From Aquila chrysaetos chrysaetos (Eukaryota > Chordata > Aves > Accipitriformes > Accipitridae): 64,000 bases of DNA. Shown here one piece after another: positions 25,124 to 38,572 of this stretch. Where the stretch lies: assembly GCF_900496995.4 (NCBI RefSeq), contig NC_044012.1, positions 4,278,001-4,342,000 of the forward strand. The letters run 5' to 3'. A program made the translations under genes and the position numbers. Numbering within the stretch: the first letter of the stretch is position 1; each line of letters begins with the position of its first letter. The notes below the pieces were generated by a model. The model was not told the DNA's origin. It ran no database searches and was given only the letters and a program-made list of their open reading frames with translations.

Positions 25124-25390
25124 ATTGCCAATAGCTTAAGATGAATCCTGGAAGACTTCTTTTTTTTTTTTTTTTCCTACAAGTCCTTGGAATTACAGAA
25201 CAGCTTTTTGCAACTACTGTGTGTAAAAGCATTTTTATATTGTTACAGAGCTTGCATTCCTAATGTATATTGTATAGTTAGGGATAGATTAGTTTATATT
25301 TTGATTTGTGTACTGTAATTTCACTTTTTGAATTCTTGTTATGAGGATCAATTAGTTGTGTTATTAAAACACTGATCTTATGGTTCTCAA
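25124..25390 (+). other. HSBP1 last exon, 3' UTR
   Basis: It begins at the acceptor CAG|ATTGCC (25124) and runs through a T-rich stretch to the poly(A) signal ATTAAA at 25363-25368, with a GT- and T-rich downstream element (TGGGTGTATTTTTTTG). No coding frame is seen. The exact end is estimated, 15-25 bases after the signal. Confidence 0.6.
25363..25368 (+). terminator. Proximal poly(A) signal ATTAAA of HSBP1
   Basis: This is the common ATTAAA variant, with A-rich sequence just after it and a GT/T-rich element about 30-45 bases downstream. It is the first good poly(A) site after the spliced last exon. Confidence 0.6.
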
Positions 25391-26440
25391 CTACTGGGTG
25401 TATTTTTTTGTGAAGTCACTTTCTCTTTCTTATACTTTTTCTAGATGTTTCATTTTTGATAGCTAAACATCTAGTGACTCCCATTAAATCGAAATCTTAA
25501 CTTGTTTAACGTAACTTTGTAGAGTGAAGCACAAGGTTGAAACTTTTCATTAATCTTAGCTCTGAGCATCAGTCGCTCAACTAGTTGAGGACTATGTGCC
25601 GTTTTCTCGTAAATGTAATAAGGTGATTTTGGAAACATAAGGCACTGAATATCAAAATCATATCTCCTACTCCTGGTATTACCTTACCTGTGTGTTCCTA
25701 GAACATAAACCAGAAATAGAGATTTAACATTAGAGATGTTTGTACACAGTTGAGCAACCACTGCCATTCAAATCTGTTACATTTAGACAGACAAGGAACT
25801 ATTAACTATGAAAAATCTCGCTATGGGATTTAAGTTTTTTAACACTGTAAAACTCTACTTTGAAACTGCCAATGTGTCATTTAGCATCACCTTTGAATTA
25901 TGATTAAAATAGCGACGCTGGACAGAACAGGGATGGAATTGTGGGAGTGTCTGTATGTGGTCTTTCAGTTTAAATCACCAGCTCGTTGTACAAAACAGTT
26001 TGCTAACAAAGCAATGTTATACTGAGTAACAAAAAAGGAGAGAATCCAGTTAGAATTGTAAAGCCTTGCTTCTCTTTGAATAACAACTAGCCGGAACTCT
26101 TCAAAATACTTGGTTTGGAAAGGTGTTTGTTTTTCTAATCACATCCACGTTTATGGCCCTGGAGTGTAATGGACTATGTTACAGTATTTTGGCAATGAAA
26201 AGTGTATTTAGAAGAGTCTGTGCTATGTCACGTGTGAAGAAAAATGACCACTGTCGGATATTACTGACAATCGTTGCAATGCTCCTCAAACTTTAAATAC
26301 AAGTTTAAGAAAGCACTAGTAGCAGTGAGCAGTTATATGTGGACTATACTTAAGACTGCTCTTTGAATGCCACCAAATTAGCACATGTGTGTTATGAAGG
26401 CAAGATGACAGGTCATTTTTCAAAACTGAGGGGAAATTGT

Positions 26441-26550
26441 AATAAAGGCTTGTAATAATAGGGGAATTTTGTGAACATAGGAAATATATCAATACACCTT
26501 GTAATACTAGCCTTAGGCTCTTTGTAATGTCATTTAAAAAATCTAATAAA
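26441..26550 (+). terminator. Two possible distal poly(A) signals
   Basis: AATAAA occurs at 26441-26446 and 26545-26550; the second is followed by GTATTATGTGG, a GT-rich context. Together with the unbroken AT-rich, 3' UTR-like sequence from 25.4 kb, they could end a longer HSBP1 transcript about 1.2 kb past the proximal site. Chance AATAAA motifs are frequent in AT-rich DNA, so this needs transcript data. Confidence 0.35.
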
Positions 26551-28959
26551 GTATTATGTGGTAACAAATAGTCAGGTCATATATATTAAAGCAAAATCTA
26601 GCATAAGTATATCATTATATGTGAGATTGTATTTAGTTATAAGTTATAGAAAGAGTTTAGCACAGCTGCTGCTTATAGAACATAGTATAGATATACTAGA
26701 ATATAGTCAGTATTACACAGTCTAGTGTTCTGTATTATAAAAGGGTGAGCATGATTCATGCCCTGTAAAATCTGGATTTTACTAGGTAATTACAATATAG
26801 ACCAAATTCATAGGAAAATATATTAAAGTGGAGGATCATTTTGTATGATGTTTATACAACTATAAATTCTCATCTGGCCGCCTTCCTCCTGCGGGAGTAA
26901 TGGTCATTCTTGAATTTGCTTGTGCTATCCTATATACAGCAGTAGTAGGCCTGCTTTCCTGAAGTTTATTGTGTCAGAATAACTTACTGGAAAATTATTT
27001 CAGCTTTAAGAAGCAGCTAGATTATCCAAGTCATTGGAAAGATTCTAATCACTTTTCAGTAGAGATAGTCTTCCATCATAAATTTAACACTTAACTGATT
27101 TTGTAAAGTAATAATCCAATTCAAAACAAGCCTTTCAGACAGGAAGGTATTACTTGTAGCTCTTTAAACTCTGCATATTTTTGAGAAACATGTTTTATTC
27201 TTACTCAGAACCAGTGATGGAGCTACATATAACCAGCACATGCAAACCAAAGTACAATCCCTTTTGGCCACGTTTTCTTGAAGTGCAGTTAGTGTAATTG
27301 ACAAAGAAAGCATAAGAGGACTGTTCTTAAGTGTTACTTTATATGGATTTGATAAGACTTTACAAAATAATAGTGCTCTTTTTTTTTTTTTCTGAATATG
27401 CTGGTTCACGTCTTACCTGACAAATATTTGTCCCTTCCAGTGGGCTGCCTCAGTTGCAAAGAAGAAGATCAAGCTCTTGAACAGGGACTGTCTTCCGTAT
27501 TAGAATATGAAGAAAGCTGTTGCATATATTCATTTAAATCAAACTACGTGCTCTGTTCTGTTCAGGACTGTCATTTGAGACTGCAGGTTGTGTTTTTTAG
27601 TTATTTAACTCTATGCTAAAGTCTATATAAGCACTTTCTACTTTAAGAGAAATTTTCTGCTACCTGTCATCATAGTAACATACATTTGGATTTTATCATT
27701 GATGTATTTACCTCCTACAGTGGATTTTCACAAACAGTTACAGATTAAATGCACCCTGCTCTGGTTTCCTGGTACAGGCAGGTGTGGTGGATGCTGCATT
27801 TTCCAGTTTGCAATTCAAAGCTGGTGTTGACTTTGAGCAGACCTGCTGTAATTCACAGGCACAGCAGACCCAGGCTATGGCAGCAGAATTGTCTGCTCTG
27901 CCTGTGTGAGTGAGCCTGGGTATCGTCTGCTCACGTCTGCCTCCTGCCTACCTGCAAGCGGGGAGAGGGTTTCTGGTATGATAGGTGCCATCTCGGAGGA
28001 GATGAGAGAGATGCAAAATGCGCTCTCTTGAACTTGCCGCTTCCTTCATTCTTTCCCGTCCTAGCCCAAGCAGCAACTAAGGGGACAGTAAAGCTACTTT
28101 CTGTAAGTGAGCGTGAGGTATGGAATTACACAGAGCAAGTAGAGAGTCTACGGGTCCTGCATTTATGGGAAAAAGGAAGAACAGCTAAGGACGGAGAAGA
28201 CAGAACCCCCCCTGCTCCTGCCTAAGTTCCTCAAGCTCTCCACTGTCTCTGCTCTCACCTCGCCACTTCTGCTCCAGATTTCCATTACCACCATCCTCTT
28301 CAACCCCTGCTTCTTTTCCACTCTGACTCTTCAGAGCTGTTACTGAGGAAAAAGCCACTGTTTCCAAACTGTTTCCAGGTAACTACTAAGTATAGACACT
28401 CTTTCACAAAAGATTTACATTAGGAACAGCAAATAGAATCATTTTTTTTCTATGACAGGAATTATGAGTGACACCATGTAAGTCTTCAACCACAATTTTC
28501 ATAGCCAAGCATTAATAACAGTATTGTTTTCTGAATGCTAGACTTAAGACCTAACAACCCAGAAACAAGCTGAAGATCTCGAGCTGTGTGGCCTATGTAT
28601 TTTACACTGGGCAACAGAAATAAATTTTAAACTCCTGCCTCGTCTCTTCTGGTGTCTTAATTCCTATCTTTATAGCAGGAATGATACTCTGTCAGTACAG
28701 AGGAACAGTGTCATAATAAATCCATGTCTTGAAACACTTAGGCCCACTGATGAGTGATCCAGAATTATGGTATGCTTAAGAGGATTTTTCATTTAATCTC
28801 TGCCCTAAAGACAATGTACGGTAAATAAGACTGCACACAGATAGCTCTTCAACTAATACCATCTGGCCCATGCACTAAATGAAGCTGGTTATAGGCCAGA
28901 GCAACCCACTAAACTACGACACTCGCTGTCTGCAAGAGCTGGTTTCGATGCCTTCCTTT

Positions 28960-29025
28960 CCCCGAGTTGAACCCAGGTCTCCCAGGTGCCCGGCAAGTGC
29001 CATCGCTGCATTGCTGCCTGCTTTG
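28960..29025 (-). repeat. Possible MIR-like SINE fragment
   Basis: The motif GTTGAACCCAGGTCTCCC, followed by GTGCC and TTGCTGCC, resembles the reverse complement of the tRNA-derived B-box end of MIR-type SINEs. It is short and diverged, so the call rests on one motif cluster. Confidence 0.35.
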
Positions 29026-30239
29026 GGACGGAGCTCAGGAGAAATTACTTGGACTTCATCTTGCAATTCTCGCAGTCTCTTGTTGGCAGGGGAAACAGGG
29101 AACATTTGTGCATATTCATGTTATCTGGCCGCCTCTCAACTTACTGTCTCGACACTCCCAATAAAGTACCGTTGGTTCCTTTCCTTAGATGAGTAAGGCA
29201 CGGGGAATTGGTTTGCCTGAGATTACTGTAGAAATCAGTAAGAGACCTAACCCGCCTGTCTTCCAAACCCTAGGGGAGTCCTGAAGTCATTCAGGGGTTC
29301 TTCCTCCAAACTTGAAAGCTCATGAAATTAATTCCTTCATGCTGTAAATACATTTGACACAGCTCCTTCGGAAAGAAAATAATTTTGATTCTGTATGGTT
29401 TTGCTGTGAAGCACCTGTAACCAAGGCCAGAGATGCTGTCCATCCTCTCGCTAAAATTACACCTGAGTCTGCAGTTTTTCTGGAGGTATTCACATGGAAT
29501 TATTTAATGAAGCTCTTCACTTTTCCTCAAGATGGTAACTTTCTAGCAGAGAGTGCCTTCTAGTGGGCACGCTGTCACTAATAGAAGGAACACTACTCGG
29601 ATTAATTATTTGGTTACCTTTAATGTACAAGTTCAGATGTTAGGACTTTAATGAGCCACATGCTGTTTTGAAATGCGGTTATTACACAAGACACTGAGGC
29701 TTTGTTTACAATTAAGAAAATTAATAAGATACATAAAGCCCTTCCTGAGCTTTAAGCCTTACTGTGTTTTGAAAAGACCTGATGCTCGCTGAGATTTTTT
29801 TTTTTTTCCCTGACTCCAATGTGGAGTTAATGAAATTAGATCATTAGGAAAATAAAGCATGGGAATAGAAACTTTACGTCTTATAAGTACTCTGAGATAA
29901 GAAAGATTAAACAGGAATTGTCTCTCTGAAAAATGCACATGTATTAATAGAAAGTGTTCTTTTATGTCATTGTGCTACAGACCTGACATTTTTTATTTAT
30001 GAAGCTCTTGTAGTCAGATACATATGTAAAAATTTCTTCAGTTTACAAGCTGTAGAATATACAATCCTTGCTCAAAAGATTAAATCCTGTTCGAAATAGC
30101 ACCTGGAGAAGTGATGGAATTAAGTGTTTCTCAAGTCTCAGATTCATAGGTGTTCATCTGACAAGCCTGGGTGGAAGAGCTGTGACCCTGTTGTGCAAGC
30201 CCTCATACGGATATGGAAAATAGAGCAAAATAATCCATC

Positions 30240-30370
30240 CTCTTATGGGCAAAATGGAGAAAACAGGCAAAGCGCTACCTGAAAAGTGGAGGCAAAAGGG
30301 ACGAGAAAAATTACTTAAGGCTTCACAGCACATCGGTGGCTGAGCCAGGCCTTCAATTTAAATCTTTCTT
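30240..30370 (-). repeat. Possible MIR-like SINE fragment
   Basis: AAATGGAGAAAACAGGCAAA, then TTACTTAAGGCTTCACAGCA and GGCTGAGCCAGG, follow the order of reverse-strand MIR sequence (tail AAATGGGGAAACTGAGGCA, then the AAGTGACTTGCCCAAGGTCA and GGCAGAGCTGGG blocks). It is strongly diverged. Confidence 0.35.
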
Positions 30371-31929
30371 AAGTGACCTGCAAAAAACACTTGAGACAGA
30401 CTAGTTAGCACTTGCCTGTCCCAAACCAGGTAGGCAGGCAGGTGTACTTGCAAAATAAGGATCTGCTCCTTCACATCTGAATTCCCTTAAGAGTTTAGAT
30501 CAGAAAAAAACACGTGCTGCATAGTCTGCTTGTCTTCAGCAAAAGGTATCCCAAATTTTGATGCAGCATAGCGTTCTGTTATATGTCAGTGTCAAGTAGA
30601 GAAATGTTTGTCCAAATGCATCTCATGGGCACGTAGGAATGTCATCAGCTCCGGCTAGGTGGATTACTGACAAAGACCTGTCTGCTATTCTGCCAGCTGA
30701 CACTCCCAGTTGCTCCGGCTCAAAGTAATTCACCTGCAGGGCACCTCAGTTTTTACTTACATTCCTTCTCAGTCCAATTTCTCCTTCTCTAAGAATATAT
30801 GAATTTCCCAACAGATAAAAGTTTCTGATTCCCACACAGCTCTAATAAATATTTCACTTATTTCTGTTGCAGACACGTTGTGTTTTGAAGACCAGATCCC
30901 TGTCTCTTTAAAGCATATTAGGGAAGCTTTTTGCATTTTAACAGGCACCACCACACTGGAGGAAATCACTGAATTCACTGTTCTCTATCTACTGGCATAG
31001 AAATATCGGTTCCTTAGGAGCCACACAGAAAGGTTTCCAGGAAATTTTTGTTTGTTCGTTTATTTTTACATGCACTTTGAGAAGTCAGGAGGCCAAGGAT
31101 ATCCAGGACAGAAATTGTGTAGTCTGGGAAAATTAAAGCAACTGATATCACAGAGGAAAAAGAGACAAACTTTAAGACACGAGGTTAGCTGCTAGTTTTT
31201 AGGCATTTAAGACCCCATGTGTGAAGACTGTGTGTGATGAAGTGTCCACCATGGCCTGCGCTCTGACATATGACACATCACAGTGGCAATAACGAAAGAG
31301 CATTCGTTAGCTTCCCAAGAGGCTGCTCAACAGCAGAACAGCAATTCATTTAGTTTGCCAACTGCTATAAAACAGGAGAAGTTTTGTATCATACAACAGG
31401 TGCCCAATTCAGTTAGACTGTAAGAGGCTGAATCTCAGCCAAATCCTCTCTTCGAAACATGTTCACTCTAAAAAGTATTCTTTAGTGCTAGAAGGCAGTA
31501 AGAAAAACTCAGAGAGCACTGCAATAGCTAAATATCTAAGGCCCCAAAGTGCAAATGTTACTGATCTTTGCAAACAAATTGATTCTGCAAGGATTTTGTT
31601 CACTCCTGAAGTACCAGAAAGAAGACCCTTCATGGCTCATCACCAGATCTTTTAAGAAAAAGTATGCGAATTTCTTCCTGGCTCTACAGAGCAGTGAATT
31701 TTTAATGCAAATGACTGGTCATCAAAGATAAAACAACCTGAGTGCTTGCTTGCCTAAATTCATGCTGAGAAACGCCAGTACAGGACCTCAGTCATGTTAT
31801 TATCTTAAAAAAAAATAACTAGTACCAACAACTGAGTGATTGTTAATGAATGCTAATGTGCTAAAAGGGGGGAAAAACCAAACAAAAACCTTACACTTTT
31901 TTTCAGCGAAGCCAGCCCTCCTGCTGTTG

Positions 31930-32160
31930 ATGCACAAAACATATTATAAATCAGACCAAATCTTAAAAAATTAATGGGACTGCAAATGTTAAAATTAATG
32001 GCAAATGCAATCGACATTTATTAGAAGGGACATCACTGGGATCTCCAACAAATTAGGCAAAAAATTTAATCAGGTTCTTATCAGAGGGTTACAAATAGAT
32101 GTGTCATTTTAATAAATTCGACAAGTGTACCGTGCAACTGAGAATTGGGTGCATCTTAAA
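31930..32160. other. TAAT-rich stretch, candidate conserved element
   Basis: No repeat or open frame is evident. The stretch carries several ATTAATGG and TTTAAT cores, as bound by homeodomain proteins, and has the even AT-rich texture of vertebrate conserved non-coding elements. The call is by texture only. Confidence 0.25.
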
Positions 32161-32839
32161 AGACAATTAACTGTAGATCCTTGAACAGGATTCACTGCTC
32201 TGGAAATTCTTTGCAAATACTTTTTCCAAATTATTAGTGTTACCCTGTTGTATGAGAAGGTATAGAATTGTGCTCTTCTTCACGAGTAGCCCCAATTCTC
32301 ACCTTTTTAACTGAACGTTTTAATAAAAAATATATTCAGAACCAGTACAGAATCCATAACCAAGAGCTCTTGAATTCTTTGAATGTTGCAGGTGGCAGTG
32401 GAGGAGATGACTGGGGTTCCTTTAATAATCTGGTTTTAAATATTCTTAATTTTATTTTTATAGAAGGTCTTCACATTAGCATTGTTCTTCTTTCAGGTTA
32501 GAACCACTTCTAAATAAAAATCATGACAGCAGTTTAAGACTTTACTACAGAGCAACTGTGGAAGTGAATATGACCATAAGGTTTTAATTGCTTCACAGAG
32601 ATTCCAGACACGATCAAGGCCTTCCCCCTACATCCCCACTGAAGACACTCTTTGGGATTCAAGGTGATTGATGAGTTAGAATATTAGTGCCACTCATTAG
32701 CAAGAAATGTAGTAAATTGAAGCCCTTGAAGGAAAGGTCTGTTGCTTGCCCAAAACCCCTCTTGTTTAAATTCCATTTTGAGCACTTCTAAAACAACAGG
32801 CAACAGTAAACAATATTTAGCCGAATGACACCATCTGCC

Positions 32840-32857
32840 TTTTTTTTTTTTTTTTTT
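32840..32857. repeat. T18 homopolymer
   Basis: An uninterrupted run of 18 T. It could be the tail of an old minus-strand retroposed element, but no element body or target duplication was recognised next to it. Confidence 0.85.
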
Positions 32858-35800
32858 GCATCATCTTTCCAGTGTTTTAAGCAAGGATTTGGTTATAAAT
32901 ACTGACAATTGGCACTATAAATTATGATTTTCTGCTCTCTGAGTAGTGAAGAGCAAAAACAAATAAAGTGCAGATTTAAATCTCAGTTTTCACACATTAT
33001 TGAGCTTGTGAGATGTGTTTCCAGATTAACCCGCTCCTGCCTCATGTTCATGGGAGGGGATATGGCCACTGCTGAAGCACATTCACTGACATTTGTAATT
33101 GGTTCTGCATTCAGTTGGGCCACCTGGAACTGGGGATAGGGTTCTGCTTCATGGAGATAACGAGGAGATGAATGGCTGAAGGAGTGGAGTAAGACAAACC
33201 AGTCACCTTTGCATCTTTATTTGGGGGCCCTTTAAGTCCCAGTGCTGTTCCTTCTAAGGCTCGGACTAGCAGAAGTGTCCTCTGCTTCCAAACACTGCAA
33301 AATTTATAGGAGCTCTGTGTTATTCCAGTGATACAAGACAACAAACAGAATGGAAATTTCTACCGTCTTTACACATTTGTAGCCTCATTGATCCAGAGCG
33401 TTTTAGGAAATCCTGCTCCACCCCCCCAAAAGCACTGAACGAAATCACTGTTTCACACATCATACAAAATTAAAAACAAATTTATTGAACCTGAGGCGTA
33501 TTTAAAAATCAGGAGGCTTTTCATGCCGTAAGTTATTTTAAAACATCTTTGAAACTACTCCATAGACTGAAGTTAAACAATTAAAATGCATAATCACATT
33601 TAAAAAGCAGCACCAAAAATGTAAGTCATTTTGTCACAGACACTGCTCCAGCATGGTTTGATTATTTAACGTTATGCTCTAAAACCAATTTATACCCTAT
33701 ACCCTTGATCTCTATTTCAATTTCAGGATGTTAATGCATGCACCATTGCTGTATTAGCTGATAGGGCAGAACAAATACTTCAGGAAAAGTCATGATTAGA
33801 ATTTGAAATCTCTTTCAGCCATGTTTAATACCCAAATGTACTCACCTCGCTGGCTTTTCCTGCAGATTTTTCCCACTGGAACCCCCTGTTTTATGCCTGA
33901 AAAGAATGATTATTTAACATCAGTAACAGGTGAACGTAGAACTCTGCAGGGAGGATATAGGTGCAGTCACTCCTGCCATGAATGCTAAAATTATCAGGCA
34001 TCAACTAAATCTCTACAAGCTGAAGTGCTACACAGACAAACAGCCTGTCTCTCTGGGCAGGGAGAGCAAGCAGCCGCCACGTACCAGGCTACAGAAATCT
34101 TAGGATCCAAATAGCTGAGACTGAAGGTGCCAGAGGCTATTTGCTCATTTTCCTCTGCATTACCTGCACCTCCAGTTTCTGCAAACTTTCCTCTATTCTT
34201 TGCAGTGACTTTGTTTCACCGCGTACAACCCTGCAATGAGAAGATATTAGGGGGTTGGATCATGGAATCACACCACATGTTTTGAAGCCTCTAACATGGC
34301 CCCAAGTTCCATTCATTCACTACTAACGGAAACAACACGCTAGATAAACAAGGAGACAGAATCACTGTTGCAGGATAAGTGATTTTGTATTCCGAGCACT
34401 GGCAAAGAAATGAGTGAAATTTGAGGGGAAGCTTATTTATAGGAATTTAGCCAGCAGGCAACGTTAACACAGGGGCTACCATCCCCTGTATTATTAATGC
34501 TTTGTTAATTGCATGCATACAGCCAGTAAAGTGATTCATTACCTTTTCTTGTTCAAGACATATTGTGGATAGATATAGTCCACTATCAGAATATGCATTC
34601 CCAAGCATCTCAGACTAACTACTTGTCTAGCAGAAGGGTATCACACTTGTGCTCTCTGCGGAAGGCATGGGGGCAACTGGTCGTGTCCTCCCCAAATTCC
34701 TCCAAGAAAGGAGGGATATTGCAGACGATTGCTCAAAAGGCACAGGGAGATGGAGGAGGTGTAGAGCACGTGCATGTATATCTCAGAAAAACAGTTGGCA
34801 TAGATCCAAGTCTTTGCCCCTTCAGATGAACGTGTAGATACGATTCAGTGCCAGCTACCCACAGGGCAGCTGCCATTTCAGGTAGCAGAGGGACTTGCAC
34901 TGGAACTGGGATTTACAAGGCTGGTGCCTGCCTTGGAGAAGGCAGAAATGTAGTGCAACGCTTCGTAGTGGCACAGCGAAGATTGTACCAACCTTTTCTA
35001 AGTCTGCAACAGGGCTGTCTCAAAAACCCTGCTAAATAAGCCTGGTTCCTATAAAAGGCAGCAGATAATTTGAAGGAGACAGCTTTGCCTGGAACTAAGT
35101 GAACATTTATTTTCACTGCATACTCCAAATTCACTCTTAAAGATCTGCCTGGTATTTGTGTAATGAATCTTCATTCTGAGGACAGAAATCTTTCATTTTT
35201 GGTATCACTTAGTCTTTTTCTTACTGCTTTACAGCTTGTCTCAGAAAAGGATGGAAATCTCTCCCTGTAGCAACCTCTTAAAAACCACAGAAACAAGTGG
35301 GTCATTTGTGATAGTAACACCCATATATTTTCCAAGGAAGGTTTACTAAGCAAAGGGACTGTGACACTTTGCAGAAGTCCTGCAGTTTCTCTTGTGCGAG
35401 ATAGGAAAGGATGGTGAAAGTAGAGAGTTGTCCTTCAAGTGCCCTTGCCTAAACAAAATGAACAGCTTGACTGCCTATCATTAGCAGGCAGAACACCTCT
35501 GCAGGAGGCACACGGCTTGAAACCCAGAGAATTCTGCATGATTACAGCTAAGTAACTCCACAAAAATCAAGCAGAAAGTTTTCCTGAGGGAATTATCTAT
35601 GAAAAAATGTTTACACTAAGGTTAGCATGTATTAACTGAGTCTGAGTAGAAAAAATGTTATTTGGAGATAAACAGGGAGTTTCAGCTCTCAGAAGGAGAA
35701 TGGGTCGAGGGCGCATGCCCTCACTGCAAGGACACAGATGATATATGCTTCACCTCAGGGTACTGTGAACAGTATCTCCAACTTCAAGGTGATAGGCGAA

Positions 35801-35974
35801 CACACACTCACAGCATAGCATAAATATACAATTACGGGAAATTTTCTTTAAAGATGGGAAAGGCTATGTGCCATGCAATGCAAGTCTACCTGAAAACTGT
35901 CTGTTTCTGTTAAATGGGAAATCGGAACTGCTAACCACAATTACACCATATCAAGGTTTTTCTACCTCTGTTTT

Positions 35975-36000
35975 CTATGATTCTGTCTTTAGAATCATAG
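35975..36000. repeat. Perfect 10-base inverted repeat
   Basis: CTATGATTCT (35975-35984) and AGAATCATAG (35991-36000) are exact reverse complements around the loop GTCTTT. The arm equals the ATTCTATGATTCT unit that ends many avian CR1 elements, but no CR1 body flanks it, so any link is speculative. Confidence 0.6.
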
Positions 36001-38033
36001 GAAAAACTAGTAAGTACGTTGAGAAGTCAGCTATCTCCCAGTCTGCTCCAGAGCATAACTATGCTATGAAGTCTGACAGATTTAGTTTAACTGTTCTTAC
36101 AGATGCTCCGTGATAGAAATTTCAGTGAGGTTTTGTGATTCTGGAGCACTCCCACTTGACCATCCTCTTGGGCCAGCCTCAAGGATGATGCTTAACCTGT
36201 AATTCTTTGGGCTTTGGATGATGTATGCCAAGGTGGAAGACCAGAAACAGTGGGAACAGGTCAAGCAGGTCAACTTTTTTAGGATAAACAAGGCTCTTGT
36301 ACTTCTGTAGGAGGAGATCCTACAGGTTAAGCTTCATCACAAACTAAATACACACAGTATAATTCCTCAGAATTATTGCACAAATGTCACTAGAATTTTT
36401 ATTTAACTAAGGAATTTGGATCCATGACTAAAAATCCTCTAATCTTCACCAATATCTATTGCTATTTAAACATCAGCCTGTCTTACTTGTTACAATGACC
36501 GTTTGTTAAATCCTAGTCTTATGGTAATGATAACCGATCAGATTCCCACTGTTCTCTAGTGCATAGAACTGAATTGTCAACTGAGTGCCAAAAATCTTAC
36601 TAACAGAGGAAATACTTCTATAGGTTCAGTAGCAGAAATATGGTTTTTTCTGAGCAGACATCTTTGGACTGGTGCTACATTTCTTTTACAGAAGCTTATT
36701 ACAGCTGAAGTTTTGCTTCAGTGTGAAATTAGTCCAGGTTTCTGAGAGTCCATGTAAGCTGGCTGGCATCAAAAATACATAAATCTTCTACTTTAGCCAT
36801 TGCTTTGACTTCACCACTTTTTCAGGTATAGTTCTTGGAACTGATTAGTTTCTGAAGAGCTCACATCAGTGAGCAGACACGTAGGCCAGACCCAACCTAG
36901 CCCCTGAATTTTGGTGAGGTTCAGAGCCAAACTTCCTTGTCACCACAGCCTTTAGCAAGATAGTTCAACAACCTACAAATCTGCAGTTGTTACACTGGAG
37001 TCAGAGCCTCATGATGACAGCAAGAACAATCCCTTGATTTTTCCCGTTCCAAAGAGCAGGAACAGATTTATTGCCTGAGGGGAAGGAGTGAAGCAGCACT
37101 AAAGCATTTACAACTGTCAAGCCTAGAGCCCCTGGGATAGAAAACCTCCCAGGTTACATGGAAAGAGCAAATCTCATCCATTTTCCCCTTTAGATGACAG
37201 GTGTGTGTAGCCTTTTAAAAACACCCCAGACAGTATTATTTAATTCATTAGCTATAGAAAACATCAATGTTTGGGTTAAGAATCAATCTCCATTTACTGT
37301 AGGATTCTGGCCCACCAAGTAGATTCCATATTCCCTTCCTCTCTTGGAACAGCCATGTTCTGTGTATGTTTGTCAGTATAACCGGGAAGCTTTCGAGTAA
37401 GTGGCATATACAATAATTGTTCACAAACAGCTAGGCGTGCAAGAGCTATACAACTGCAAAAGAGCCCAAAAGCTGATGGAAATATATGTGATTTCGATAA
37501 AGATTAGACATTTTCTATGAAACCTGTCAAATAGTTTTCAAAATGATACAAAACCATACAGGAAAGCGGTTGGAATAATGTGATTTCAAAATTGCTTGTG
37601 TGACTATTCTGTACTACTGATGCTAAGTTATTGTCCATTATTTATCGTCAGTGTATTCAGCTCTAGACAGAACATACAGGAGGACTCAGACAGAACTGAA
37701 GGAATGGAGAGTGCTGTCTTAAATGAATAGTCAGCAGAGAGCACTAGGATAAATCGATAAATGTACAAGATCATTCCACATTTTTGAGGAAGGTACAAAC
37801 CCACATTGTCAGGCTGATTCAGTAGATGGCACTCTACTCTCTGTAATGAAGACATGCTTCAGCACAGTGTTAAGGGAAGAATCAGGTTCTGGATGAGAAG
37901 TACAGCTGAGATCCTTACTCCTTGTAGTCATTAGATGATCAGATACCGTGGCAGTAAGTGCCACTGATAGGCCTTAACAGATGGCAGGATCCAGGGTGCT
38001 TTTCAACTCCAGGCTTGATAGCCCAATGACCCA

Positions 38034-38160
38034 GTTGTAGATTGGGTATTGACAATCTGCCTCCCCAAATTCCTGTGAAGTTAAAATTGGGCATAATGGC
38101 ATTGTTAATTTTCTGTCCTAAACTCCTTGGTCATTTCAGTGCCACTTCCCAACCCAGCAG
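38034..38160 (+). repeat. Diverged direct duplication, copy 1
   Basis: It shares with 38458-38572 the ordered blocks GTTG-AG, CCAAATTCCT, GTTAAAA-TGG, AATGG, TGTC-TAAA, TCA--CAGT and CCAACCCAG, at near-constant spacing (offset about 415 bases). Identity by eye is roughly two thirds, so the duplication is old. The intervening ~300 bases are not obviously repeated. It could be two insertions of one unrecognised ancient repeat or a local duplication. Confidence 0.6.
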
Positions 38161-38457
38161 CGAATTGTATTCCAGGCTGTGCTGGATGATTTCTGGATGT
38201 GTAAGTGTAACAGTTGGTAATCCACTAGGGATGAAGAGACATCTCAGACAGTAAAGATATTTTTCTTAGGCTTAGGGGAGGCACTTTACAAGTTACACAA
38301 TTAAGCAAATGAAGACATAGTCCTTCAGTTTTCCACAGCCAGTCTCCTTCATGGTGTGCTTCTCTTTCTTTGCTAAGGGAAGTCATTCTCTGACTTCAGC
38401 CTAAAAGAGACAGACAGACCCATTCCAATAGTAGCACCTTTGTGAATATGACCTCTT

Positions 38458-38572
38458 GTTGCAGTACGGGGTCAGACCACAACCAAATTCCTCATGGTGT
38501 TAAAACTGGACAGAATGGTGTCCTTTACTTCATGTCTTAAATCACTGCTCATAGCAGTATTCCAACCCAGTA
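38458..38572 (+). repeat. Diverged direct duplication, copy 2
   Basis: This is the partner of 38034-38160, in the same orientation and with the same block order. It lacks about five bases relative to copy 1 before the shared CCAACCCAG end. No open frame is preserved across either copy, and I do not recognise a repeat family. Confidence 0.6.

Larger units (their letters stand above)
26571..38033. other. Downstream intergenic DNA, no supported gene
   Basis: AT-rich, non-coding sequence. Open frames are all under about 110 codons and show no recognisable family. It holds two possible MIR-like SINE remnants (28960-29025, 30240-30370), a T18 run at 32840-32857, a TAAT-rich stretch at 31930-32160 and a small hairpin at 35975-36000. 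MLYCD, the usual downstream neighbour of HSBP1, has a GC-rich first exon, and no CpG island of that kind is present. Confidence 0.5.
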
